Assembly (NCBI GenBank): GCA_037176885.1
Contig: JAWWNJ010000232.1
Coordinates: 124,001 to 188,000, forward strand
Direction: 5' to 3'
DNA length: 64,000 nucleotides
DNA from: Favolaschia claudopus
Taxonomy: Eukaryota; Basidiomycota; Agaricomycetes; Agaricales; Mycenaceae
Position 1 is the first letter of the stretch, and each line of letters starts with the position of its first letter. The notes beneath the pieces are model-generated. The model ran no database searches and was not told where the DNA came from. It was given only the letters and a program-made list of their open reading frames with translations. A program made the position numbers and the translations under genes. Below, one piece after another: positions 45,641 to 56,668 of this stretch.

Positions 45641-47423
45641 ATGTCTGGTCGCCAACTTCGTTCACTCATTGGGCTCCAAGTTCTCTCTCGTGGTGTAACC
45701 TTTCTACTCAACCGCGCTCTATTGGGAATTGCGTCCCCCGGCGCATATGGAACTGCTGCGATTCAGTTTGAGTTGATATCGAGCACAATTCTGTTTCTGA
45801 GCAGGGAGGGTGTCCGAAACGCACTACTCCGCGTCAGACCAGCTCAAGATGGCTCCTGGAATTCTGGGAATCTCTCATTCCTTCCGATAGTCATGGGTAT
45901 TCCATTAGCACTAGCAACGACTGTTGGGTACGCCCAGTTCGCCGCACAAGAAACCAAGATACAGCCTGGGTTCTACAATGCGCTGGGATTGTACTCCCTC
46001 GCCGCCGTGTTGGAACTGTGTTGCGAGCCAATGCACAACCAGTGAGTGCGTGGCTTTCCCGCAGTTCCGTTCCCTTTCTTCAATGTTCACATGCCGCAGA
46101 GCAATGGCAGAGTCGAAAACACATATTCGTGTAAGCGCCGAAGGAATGGGCATTACTCTCAAGACTTGTGTCACCTACGCCGTTCTATTATATGACTCTG
46201 CCGCCAAACTGGATGGAAGGCTTGCTCTCTTGGCTTTCGCGTTAGGCCAGCTATCCTACTCACTCGTGCTTTTGCTCGTCTACTTCTCGCACTACGGAAT
46301 TTCCACACTTTCTCCGAAAAGGTTGGGCAATATTCTCTGCTTCTGTTCGCCTCCTTACACCCCCTCCCAGTACACAGAAAGGCACCGTTGAGAGTGGAAT
46401 CTTCCGATTATCCGTCACCATGACCTCCCAATCGGTCATCAAACATTTCCTCACGGAAGGCGACAAGCTCGTATTGGGATGGTTCAGCCCTTTGAAAGAC
46501 CAAGGGGGCTACGCTCTTGCCGTCAATTATGGTTTGTCTCCCGGGCATGCTTCATATTCTCCCTCGAATATTTACGTTCCTCTTGAGGATCTCTGGTCGC
46601 ACGAATTGTCTTCCAGCCCATCGAGGAAACCTCGAGAATACGATTCTCGAAGATGTTGGCTAGCCCTTCCAGCATCGAGGTGTTCGAAAATGCATCCTCA
46701 GCCCTCACCGCCCTCCTGTCGATTCAGACGTCCCTCTCCCTCATCCTGCTAGTCTTCGGGACTGCTTACCTACCCATCGTACTCCCTGTGCTTCTCCCTC
46801 AACAGTATCTTTCCACCAGTGCCCCACATGTTCTGAGCGCCTGGGTGTGGTATATACCAGTCTTGGCCTTGAACGGAGTTCTAGAGGCATTCATCTCAAG
46901 TGTTTCCTCTCCCGGGGATTTAAACCTACAAAGCTGGTAAGCTACAACTCATTCAATCATTTTTTGTGCCCTGACTGTGAATAGGTGGATGGGTGCATTC
47001 TCCGTCGTTTACATTGGCGCGGCCATCCAGCTATACGGCTTGCAGTTCGGTGACACCTCGTTGGTGTTTGCGAATATCATCAACCTCAGCGCCCGTATTG
47101 CGTTCGCTTTGTATTTCATCTCCGCGTACTTCACGAGAAACAACGCGCGCACTTCTTTGAGGTGGAGAACCACTGCTCCTGGATGGAGGCATTGCCTGGT
47201 ATCTGTTGGGGCGTGGATCGTGGTGAGATTGAGCGAAAGGAGGTTGGATATTCCAGCGACCGTTGCGTGTGCAGGTAGCGGAATCTCGGTGCTGAAGAAC
47301 AAGAATGTGTTGATGCACATCGCAGTTGGTGGTGTGCTCGGTATTGTATGTGTTGCGACATGGTGGTTCACCGAAGGACGCAAGCACATTTCCCGCACAC
47401 AGGAACGGGCCAAAACGGAGTAG
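45641..47423 (+). CDS. RFT1: RFT1-family oligosaccharide translocation protein
   Basis: A multi-pass ER protein needed to supply the dolichol-linked oligosaccharide for N-glycosylation. It starts MSGRQLRSLIGLQVLSRGVT and continues FLLNRALLGIASPGAYGTAA with IQFELISSTILFLSREGVRN, the RFT1 signature block. Then come LYSLAAVLELCCEPMHNQAM, QSVIKHFLTEGDKLVLGWFS, PLKDQGGYALAVNYGSLVAR, IVFQPIEETSRILFSKML, WYIPVLALNGVLEAFISSVS and GNVLEAFVSSVA-like helices. Ends with a charged tail (TQERAKTE). EGDKLVL and PIEE-x-R are diagnostic of RFT1. The flippase role itself is debated, though the need for it in N-glycosylation is not. It follows the BNR_4 gene on the same strand with only 95 bases between stop and start, and converges with FIG4. 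Confidence 0.93.
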
Positions 47424-47586
47424 TAAGATACAAAATGTAGTATGATTGCGGTCAGAACTTCATGCCAAGCCGCAATTTTGCTTCAATCTTCAAGGTAGCC
47501 AAAGCCACTCTGAAGCAGTGGAACACCCTGGGCAACAAATGTTGTCACAAAATTTGTTCCTCGACCATACAAGGAAACTCTTCTGT

Positions 47587-50500
47587 CTACCCAGCGGAAC
47601 CCAGCCAGCGCTCGTAATTAAAAGATGGCTGAGGATCCTTCCCTCCATCGAGATATTGGGAAGGCACATATTCTACATGCGCCGCAAACTCCTTTGGAAT
47701 CTCCAGAGGCCAGTCCGGCACTTCGCCTGCGGCTGTTCGGACAGCAAGAGAATAAAGCTCTAAATCTTTCCGTTCGCCCGATGTACTGGGCGCGTCCAGA
47801 AGTTCTTGGCATTGGTCGATGTAACTGCAAAGACGGAGATCAATTCAACAATCTCTGAACCCGACGATGAATGGTAACATGCCCTTGGTACTCGGCCTCT
47901 TCCTGCTCTGACACGGTTGGGTTAAGTAGATGCCGAGCAAGCGCTTCTGTCGAGTGACGATCTAGCTCAGGCTCAATCACAGGTTTCTTGGTTTCGACGC
48001 GTTCAGGAGCTTTATGGTGGGACTTCTTTGAGCTGGAGATGGGCGAACCAATCCAGCGGCGTACACCTTGAACCACACTTTGCTGGTGATCAATATGAGA
48101 GTTCGTGCAATATTGCATACAATACACACCTGGCCTGGTGTCTAACAGTGTGCCCATGAGCCTCGAAAGGACTGTGATTTATGTCTTTCGCTGTTTTTCT
48201 GCGGTTCAGAAAAGGATTAGTTGAGCACTATGAAAAGCCCACTGTGCTCACCCAGGTAGCTTCAGTGTACTATTCATAGAATACGCGAAATGTTTTCCCA
48301 GGGAGGTGAACAATAGCGGCCGATAGTATTCGACCCAGAAATCGCTCTTATTCTGAACAAAATTGCGCAGACCGCGATCGCAGTCAATGAGCGCATAAGG
48401 TGGTCGAAGATGCTCCTCGTGAAACCACTTCTGGTACCCGCCTCTTACAGGTGGGTGTAACGTCGGGCGTTCACTTTGTACACCGAGGAACAGATTGATT
48501 GCGGTTTGCTTATCGGCATCGAGTAACGAGTTCGTGTAGAACCGACGAATGTTTTCGATGATGTCGCGGGAGTGGCTGTTCCAATGTGGCATCCGGCGAT
48601 AGGTTTCAACGCGGTTGACGAGAGCACTTCCAGTGTATTGTAAGGCAATGGCTACAACACCATTAGGCGTAGTTCTTCCAAATCAAGGAAGATCGAGCTC
48701 ACAGTCGCCATGATCATGGTACATTTCAGTCAACATATTCACGGCATCCGAGTCAAAGGCCAAATTCGGATTATCTACCACTCCGAGGGCATAGAGTTGG
48801 TGACCCAAGGCACGCTTGCCAAAGACGAACTGAGCTGCATTGGTGCGGTCCAGGCAGTCGACGCAGTTTGTTCTGCAAATACCGTTCTGCAAAGAGATCG
48901 TGCTCCGCCAAGGCATTTGGCTGTTTCTGGAGGCATAAAGGTCGGAAATGTATCACGAGATAATTGCGCAGAACTTACTCTGCCTCGCTTTGCAAATAAT
49001 GCGCATAAGGTTCGGGGCCAGAGTGGAAAAAGCCCGTCATCTGGAGTGACTCTTCGGCAATATCTTCTAATATACTGATCACGTCTTGTGTCTTCCTGTC
49101 GGACAAATTTCAGAGGTGCCACGACGATGGTGATCACAAACTTACTCCTTGTATGCACGAGACATATCCCAAGGACGGTACTCCATCCTTTTATCCCTCG
49201 GCAAGAATTGGTTCAGGTATCTGACACATTGTGTATACTCGTCCAGCAGCTTCGACTCGCGGGCTACGGGCTCGCGCTTCTTGATCAGGTTCAAGATCAT
49301 CATGGGAGCTCCATAGCGCCGGAACAGATTGTCGAAATGCCGTGAGGCGGCAGTATAGAAGGGGTCTACGACGCTGACTGAAACGATTGAATTGAGAGAT
49401 CACCCAAGACGAGAGCGAAGACTAACTCTCGATTGGAGGGCGGGGACTCATGCTATTGGTCTCCTGGGTCCAGTATATTGGTATACTGCCACGATACTTG
49501 TTGAAGGTAAGCAGGGAGTGAATGTACTAGGATCCAACCCACCTGCACGTAACTAGTGTAGTTTGGACTCGGGCGTCGATCTAATTCTGGAGCAAGGAGA
49601 TCTCGACGACAGGGGTAATAGAAGGGTGTGGTCAGAGCTTCGGAGACGATTTGCTCGGTCTCGACTTCATTGGCGACGTTACCCTTTGAGTAAGTCAGCA
49701 AAAGTTGAATGTTGTTCGAGAGCTGAGAACTTCATCGTTAACTCCTCGTTTCAGGTACCGCGCACCTGCATAATGGCGGGATCTCCGGGCTATGAGCGTC
49801 ACGTAAATGACGCGTCCGAGGACGGTCAACTCTGCGACGCCAGTTAGTTAGCGTGCATAATCATGGCGCGACACTATACCCACTGGCTTGGTCAACGTGT
49901 CCATGTACCAGAGGCATTATCCAATAGGGCTTGAGCTGGGGATGGTCTTCCTTGCCAAAGGCAGCGGTCATCAGGTGAAAATTCCACGCAAATCTATCAT
50001 TGAATGGCCAATCGCCTTGTACGGCGCGACTTGAACCTGCTAGATTGTGTTGAAGAGTGGAGGTGATATCGTAGGTGTAGCTAGCAAGTTTCAGCTGTAG
50101 AAGAACGGGATTCGGAGGTGGCAAACCTGAAGTAAAAGTTCTTTGACATATCCACCTGCTTGAAAATATTCATCAACCGTTGTTCTTCGGCGGGCTTGTC
50201 GATCTTATGGTTGAAGCAGACAGGGACGATATCCGTGTTTTCACAGTGGTAGAGATAGTGGCCGCCCAAGAGCGCGACATATGAACGTTTCGTGATGAGG
50301 ATCATGTACCAGCCCGCTGTGAAGCGTATAAAGCCTGCCCCACATACTGATGAGCTACGTTCTTCTGGAGTCATATAGCATCTTACCAGCGATGCCAAAA
50401 AATACCCTAGCCTTGCCCAATCCACCGGAACTCTTGTTTCCATCATCAAGCATCTTGAGCATTGCGGTCATTTGCTTTCCGCTATACTCTGAATCATCCT

Positions 50501-50820
50501 CCACGACCGCAAGCTCGTCCTGAGTGGTCCGGTCAATCTTGAGGATGCGATGACGCGAATCGGTCGTGTTCGACGCGATGATAAAGAAACGCAAGCGGTT
50601 CTCATACAGGATGAACTTGTTGAAAGCAGGGGCAGTTTTCTTCTGGTATGGCATAGGGAGAGAGGGTCTTGAACGGTTGGCGTATGGAGTGGATATCCTT
50701 CCCGTACTGGCTCTTGAGCCTATGGAAGGAGCAAGCTCGCGGGGTGGGGAGAGGACGCCAGAGCTAGAAATATCGCTGCTGTCATGTTGGGGATCTGCCG
50801 CTGGGTCGGACGCTGTCATC
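47587..50820 (-). CDS. FIG4: Polyphosphoinositide phosphatase FIG4 (SAC domain)
   Basis: FIG4 works with FAB1/PIKfyve and VAC14 on the vacuole to control PI(3,5)P2. The N-terminus is Ser/Pro-rich; it starts [20 protein letters not shown]. The family block follows: [60 protein letters not shown], and the [20 protein letters not shown] region. Later come [20 protein letters not shown] with [15 protein letters not shown], and [17 protein letters not shown] (the FIG4 'R-G-x-N-x2-G-x-V-A-N-x-V-E-T-E-Q' segment). The catalytic R-x-N-C-x2-C-L-D-R-T-N is present as [20 protein letters not shown], the SAC C-x5-R-T active site. The C-terminal exon ends [17 protein letters not shown]-started extension to 50939 is rejected. 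About fifteen introns. Downstream of HAT1 on the same strand (194 bases). Confidence 0.9.
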
Positions 50821-51014
50821 GCTGACGCAGTTCGTTGGCTGCCACGAGGCAGACGAGTTAGTTCGTTAGCGAAGCGACTCCTAGTCTTCAAGTAGTCGAG
50901 TTCATGTAAGTCGAGAGTAAGGACGCATGCCAAGCGCAATACGGTGCGGCGTTGATTTACATTGCCGGATTCAGGAAGATTTGGAAGAAATAAAATTACA
51001 GAATAGAGAAAGTA

Positions 51015-52863
51015 TCAGTGACTGAGCAACGCTAATATTCTCATATAGTCGTCTCGAACACTTTGGAAGGTCTCTTCCAATTTGTCCAATCGTTCTCGCT
51101 TCTCTAATTGCGCCAATATTTCCTGTCGACGAGATAAGAAAACAGCAACATCCATCACAGCAGAAAACCCACAAAGTTGAAGCGATACAACCGCTCCTTG
51201 ACCTGCAGACGATACGCTCGCATTGCGCGACCGTCGACTGGGTCCAGACGGAGCAGTATTAGCATCTCAATCAAACGGTTGAATTGGCGCTGGAATTGCC
51301 GTTTAGCGACGAGGATGAAAGAAAAGGTATGCTCTTACACCAGCTATCTTCAACTTCTTTTGCCATTTCTCCATCCAAGCTTTGTCTGCGGGGGGACCCA
51401 TCTTTCCTTTGGCGGCCTCAATACCACCTCCGCCCCTACCACTTCGGCCACCTTTCCCAATTCCACCCGCGCGGCCGCCACCGTGCGACCCTGACTCGCC
51501 GCCGAACCCTTCCTCCATAAAGGCTTGGTGAGATAGAAGCATCAAGAGGTCGTTTTTGTCCCGCAGGTCCTCAAAGGCCTCTGCTGGATCTTCGACGGTG
51601 AGTTCAGCAACGTGCGGTTCGGCTAGAACATATTGGTAGATCGCAGTATATAATTCGGCTGAGTATGTGTGAGCGAACAGGCACCGCAGGGGTATGAAGT
51701 CACTCACAACCATGTCCATAGCGTTGGTAGGGCGGCAATATAACAAACTGACTGGGGAAAGAGTCAGAAAGAATACGGCCTAGATCAAAAGAGGACGTGC
51801 CTCAGTCGCAGACGAACTCTCTCCGGATAGTGGTAGAACGGATAAAGAGACGAATATCCGACAAAATGGTAGGTCGACACGCCGGGCGTATTTCTCCGTT
51901 TTCGTTTCTCGTACCTTGGAACGAGGTCAATGGGGCAATCTTTCTGAGATGAAGACCACAGACAGTACAACAAACTCCCATGTATCTTCGTCTTCGTTTA
52001 TATACGACCCTGCCTCGATGTAAAGTAATATAAACAGTTGCATCCTTCGATGAAGTTCCCGAAAGCCAGGCGAATTCCAGGTGGCCTGGGAATGGGTAAA
52101 TTACAATCCAGCAGCATAGAGAGGATCACTGAAACGTACATGGTAGACTTCGAAAACAACAGCATCCTCGCTTTCGGGGTCGAGCTGCTGGGTCAAAGCA
52201 ACACCCTTTCCTTTGGAGTTTGAGTGTGGGGCAGGACGCGTATAAGTATAGATAAGTTGTCCAGTTGGTTTGAAGGTAGTGGCATCTTCTTCGACGCGTG
52301 AAAGGAACGCCTCTTCGTCTTCATCGTATTCTGCACAGGTAGAGACCTTGTCAATGTCAAATTGACTCAGAAGGAGAAGGGATCCACCTGGGGGCATGAA
52401 TTCGGTAAGAGTTCCCTGAACGTCGTCAACGGTGGAAGATGTGGTGGCCAGCTTTTTGGTGTGTTTCACTTGTAGAAACGGAGCTAATGATCCAGAGGCG
52501 AATCTTAACTGTGCAGATACATTGAGAAGGCGCGGGAATAGCCAGAAATATTGAACGCACGTCAATAACCAGGTTGTTATAGCCGTAGATCTTTTCTTCC
52601 TCCCCAAAGATCTTCACGACGCGTAATATGAGGAAAGACGCGTATAATAAGAAACTTCGCAATAGATACCGGGTACGTGAAGCGAGGATGGAATTCTGAG
52701 TACGATTCCTCTTCCCCTAGAGCCCGTTTGTCTTCTGTGGCTCGCACTGAGCAGCATGAAAGGAAATTACGATTGTGAGGTGGCTGTCTGCATGCGCGCT
52801 GGAGGCAATCTCACCGAGAGATATAGTGAGAGCTTCATTGGCGTCGCAAGTCCATTCAGCCAT
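51015..52863 (-). CDS. HAT1: Type B histone acetyltransferase HAT1 catalytic subunit
   Basis: HAT1 acetylates newly made histone H4 at Lys5 and Lys12 in the cytoplasm and nucleus. The start gives MAEWTCDANEALTISL. Next come FGEEEKIYGYNNLVID, LRFASGSLAPFLQVKHTKKL, DDVQGTLTEFMPPGG and VFEVYH, then EDTWEFVVLF-type sequence and KRKRRNTPGVSTYHFVGYSS with LYPFYHYPERVRLRLRH. These are the acetyl-CoA-binding and substrate strands of HAT1 (YHFVGY-x-S-L-Y-x-F). SAELYTAIYQYVLAEPHVAE and LTVEDPAEAFEDLRDKNDLL form the GNAT core end. The last exons read RQFNRLIEMLILLRLDP and EILAQLEKRERLDKLEET. A Gly/Arg-rich insert (SGSHGGGRAGGIGKGGRSGR) lies before them and is unusual. Head-to-head with the tryptophanyl-tRNA synthetase gene. 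Confidence 0.9.
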
Positions 52864-53053
52864 GGTGGTCGACGCGGTAAGTAGTCAAAGAAAGAAACGT
52901 GATACTTTCACTTCGACGCGTCAAAGTTGCGCTTGTTTGGCGTTACCTTCCCGAACTTCCCGATTTGGACATTTGACTCGTCTTGAAAACTCTAATCTGA
53001 GACTGTGCCACCTCACACTCGATGGCCTTCAATCCTTCCTCCGTCCCTGAAGA
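52864..53053. promoter_or_regulatory. Bidirectional promoter region, HAT1 / WRS1
   Basis: Only 190 bases separate the two head-to-head start codons, so both promoters must lie in this stretch or overlap the first exons. No TATA element is seen on either strand. Confidence 0.45.
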
Positions 53054-54746
53054 GATGTCCTCAGATCCTACTGCACCGCCGACTGTCCAGACTCTAACTG
53101 CGGACATCGCTGCGGTATCTGTGGCCGAGTGCGCTTAATGTCGGTTTCGCGATGAGATATCCATTCATCCACGATCTAGTCCTTCCGTTTCAACTGCCCC
53201 ACCGCCGGGGCCTTCTGCTTCTGAATCACAAACAAAGTCTCACGAACAAGTCGTGACACCCTGGGACGTGCAAGGATCTGTGTCCACAGACGGGAAACAG
53301 AATGCCATTGACTACGAGAAACTCATAGACCAGTTTGGCACCAGGAGAATAGATCAAGCTCTTCTGGATCGATTTGAGAAGCTCACCGGACACAAACCTC
53401 ATATTTTCCTTCGGAGAGGAATGTTCTTTTCGCATCGGCACGTAGTTATCATCGCTGTAATAATTGTTGATCAATTTATGCCTCGATGTGCAGCGAATTT
53501 GACAAAATTCTCGACCGATACGAACAGGGAAAGCCCTTCTTTCTGTATACAGGACGAGGCCCTAGCAGCGACAGTATGCATTTAGGCCACATGGTTCCCT
53601 TCGTGTTCACCAAGTCGGTTCCTCCTTCGCGACTTTCTGATCCAGGCCTAACGATCGTGCAGATGGTTGCAGGACGTGTTCCAGGTTCCATTGGTTGTAC
53701 AACTGACTGGTGAGCTCATTATCGAACGGGTGCTCAACGTTCCTGAATTTAAATAAGACGACGAGAAGTTTCTGTTCAAACACGAACTGAAAGTCGAGCA
53801 AACAAAAGCATTCTCAAGGCAAAATGCGAGCGATATTATCGCAGTTGGCTTCGATTTATCAAAAACGTTCATCTTCAGTAATTACTCCTACGTCGGCGGC
53901 GCTTTCTACGAGAACGTGTCCAGAGTCTCTCGTCAAATATCATACAATCAAGCCAAGGCCACCTTTGGGTTCAACGATTCGTGAGTTCTCACGCTCAATG
54001 AATCCGGTCTGCTCACTTTGTTCAGAGATAACATAGGGAAAATTCATTTCGCGGCCATTCAGGCTACACCAGCCTTCTCCAACTCCTTCCCCCACATATT
54101 TGGTTCGGTCTCCAACATCCCCTGCCTTATCCCCTGCGCAATCGACCAGGACCCATATTTCCGACTCACGCGTGACGTGGCAGCGAAACTCAAATACCCC
54201 AAGCCAAGCCTCCTGCATTCCAAATTCTTCCCTGCGCTTCAAGGCCCGCAGACGAAAATGAGCGCCAGCGACCCCAACAGTAGCATCTTCATGACCGACA
54301 AGGCAGCTCAAATCAAGAATAAGATCAACAAACACGGATTTTCTGGTGGACAGGAGACTGAGGAGGAGCATCGGCGGCTTGGAGGGAACCCTGATGTTGA
54401 TGTAGCGTATCAGTATCTGACTTTCTTTTTGGACGATGACGAGGAGCTGGAGCGTCTTGCTGTGGTGGGATTTTTCTGTTCTGGTCGTAACACGAGTTGA
54501 TTGTTTGCAAAGGAATACCGCGCTGGAAGACTCCTGACCGGGAAGCTCAAAGGCCAATGCATAGAACTCTTACAGAAGTTTGTCGGCGAGTTCCAAGAGG
54601 TAGTGTTTTCTGCAACCGAGGCCTTCAGGATACTGACCGGGTTAAATCAGCGCAAAGCAAAAGTCACGGATGCCGACATCGACGCGTTCATGGATAGCAG
54701 CCGGAAGATTGAGCCCGCGTTTGGGAAAAGTGCTTCGGCAAAATGA
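53054..54746 (+). CDS. WRS1: Cytosolic tryptophanyl-tRNA synthetase
   Basis: This class I enzyme charges tRNA-Trp. It starts [20 protein letters not shown]; a 49-base intron (donor GTGCGC) leads to [60 protein letters not shown] and [20 protein letters not shown] are typical of the eukaryotic enzyme. The catalytic region has [20 protein letters not shown] and [14 protein letters not shown], the class I HIGH-like motif. Then come [33 protein letters not shown] and [39 protein letters not shown] holds KMSAS, the KMSKS loop. The end is [39 protein letters not shown] and FGKSASAK. Complete and normal. Convergent with the LOG gene. Confidence 0.95.
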
Positions 54747-54866
54747 TTGTTAACGTTGTGTATGCGAAAACAATTGTAACTTGTACGCGGCGCGCACTTC
54801 GGATCGAGCGCTTGCGGTTGAAGGATGTAAATGGTTCATTGAACTTGGATCTAGAGTATGATTTCT

Positions 54867-55740
54867 CTACGTTGAGTTTAGTGCGTTGTTCGGCTTCCCC
54901 TCAGCGTCCGCACTCCAGTTATACAAGCCATGCTGTGGATCGCGCGTCCATCCTTCTATAGCTTTCAGGGCAGCTTCACCCCAATTGAAAGTCTCATGTT
55001 CGGCGTGAGAGTCGGGTCCATCCACGAATATGACGATATCCTTTGACGCAGATTTGATGAAGCCGTATTTGATACCGTTGTTGATCTGTTGGCGGAGGGG
55101 TTCGAAAAACGAACAAACGTTGAGGAGGATGACGGCTTGATTCCGGTTAAGGGATAGTACAATCGTAGGAAGAATATTACTCACGCTTATTGTGAATGCC
55201 GAGTTGCGTCCATGTTGTTACTTCAAGCACTTCCTCGAAGGTACCAAAACCACCCGGAAGCCCTACAAATGCACCGACCCTGCGGGCCATTTGAACCTTT
55301 CTTTCGTGCATGGACTCCACGACGATGTTCTCGATCTACAGTAGGGTATGCAGCCGTGCAGATAATTTGACACCAACAGTGGACACGAACCTTCTCGCGG
55401 CCAGGCTCATCGATACGCACATCCCTAGACCCTCCTTCTCCGCCAGCCGCAACCATCGCAGCCGGAACTATGCCGGTGACTTGCCCGTTGCGTTCGAGGA
55501 CTGCAGATGAGACAGCTCCCATAATACCCTTCGATCCACCGCCGTATACCAGAGGTCTGTTTGCGTCGGCTAGAGCATGTCCAAGGGCTGCATAAGATGG
55601 GGAATCAGGATAGTCGTGAGGATGTCAGGAATCCGGCTCTGATTTAGAGGCTGAGACAGACATATTGCGGCTGAAGTGAAGGCCTTCTCTGTGCCAGTTA
55701 AGGATCCACAGTATACAGCTACAGATTTAGATGCGTCCAT
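54867..55740 (-). CDS. LOG-family phosphoribohydrolase (lysine-decarboxylase-like fold)
   Basis: A member of the LOG family, which releases the base from nucleoside 5'-monophosphates; the plant enzyme activates cytokinins. The start gives [20 protein letters not shown]. Then come [20 protein letters not shown] with [20 protein letters not shown], and the family hallmark [20 protein letters not shown], that is P-G-G-x-G-T-x2-[21 protein letters not shown] precedes it and supplies the conserved R-K-x2-[21 protein letters not shown] and a longer tail ending [10 protein letters not shown] follow. About 235-240 residues, a normal length. The fungal members' natural substrates are not settled; cytokinin-like or AMP substrates are both possible. 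Convergent with WRS1. Confidence 0.88.
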
Positions 55741-56668
55741 TGCGAGATGTTGAGAGGGTTGTTGACGGTTCGCGGGAAGCAAAGAAAGAATGAGTCACAG
55801 TTTTTGTCAGGATGCTCGTCGGCTGCGATTGGTTCAAGACAAAGCAAGAGAAACCGACCGTACACAAACGGAATATAATCGATTCGAGAATCGACTTTAA
55901 TCACTGGCGGTTTGAGAGAACCGGATAGGGATACTACGCTGTATAGATGGAGTCGAATGTTGATCGGAAGAATATTGCTAACAGCTGCAAACAACCGCTT
56001 TCGTCCGAAATAGGAAGGAGGCGCATTGACACCGATTTGTGAGGGCCGGGTAGTCAGGGAGGCAAAGATAAGATGTACAAGCTATTTTCTCAATGTCAGT
56101 GCATCGAAGATTAATTGCGAAGAGGACCATTTTGAAGGAGCGATTTCGAAACTGAACCGACAGCGGGGTCCCGTCTACAATGATGAATGCGGCCAGCCAA
56201 TCATTGCATATAAACCTCACTAACAGCCAGAAGGATGAGGTGCTTGAAGGTGCAGATATGTCTTTTGAAGTAAATTCGCGCCATTCTTGCAGTACAAACA
56301 ACATATACTTCAGCATCGTTGGTGGGGGTGGCGGCTCAAATGATAAGAGTAGACACGTCGCCGTATTCGCCGGAGAGTATGAAACAGGCAGGAGCGAAGG
56401 GTGAACGGGCTGCGCGGTAGAGTTTGACGCGCGTCATCGGCAGGGCCAAGATTCCAACGCAGGCCGCAGTTGAATCCGCAGCGAAAGCGCAGTTTGCCAA
56501 CCGGGTGGTCTCGAGCCTAGTGGCATGCAGCTTGAATGCTTTCCTTAGCATTAGTCGACGTCACAGTCAACTTGAGAAGGCTGTTGGTGGTTGTTGATGT
56601 CGGAAGCTCATCGCCTGATACGCAGCCCTACCTGCTTTCAGTTTCTCCCATTGACCGCCTAGACTTCC
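55741..56668. other. Intergenic region between LOG and VPS1 genes
   Basis: About 930 bases between two divergent start codons. One minus-strand open frame (56336-56551) has protein-like codon use and is listed separately; a second (55978-56316) is less convincing. Otherwise nothing is supported. Confidence 0.4.
56336..56551 (-). CDS. Possible small protein exon, unrecognised
   Basis: An open frame of 71 codons starting MLRKAFKLHATRLETTRLAN and continuing CAFAADSTAACVGILALPMT. The start is basic and amphipathic, rather like a mitochondrial presequence, and codon use looks coding. It has no recognisable domain and might be the first exon of a small gene continuing into 55978-56316 (VQFRNRSFKMVLFAINL), but I cannot define the join. 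It may equally be chance. Confidence 0.2.
   Translation of the reverse strand: MLRKAFKLHATRLETTRLANCAFAADSTAACVGILALPMTRVKLYRAARSPFAPACFILSGEYGDVSTLII

Noticed and set aside
50821..50939. N-terminal extension of FIG4 to 50939
   Set aside because: It needs a TTG start; the first ATG in frame is at 50820.
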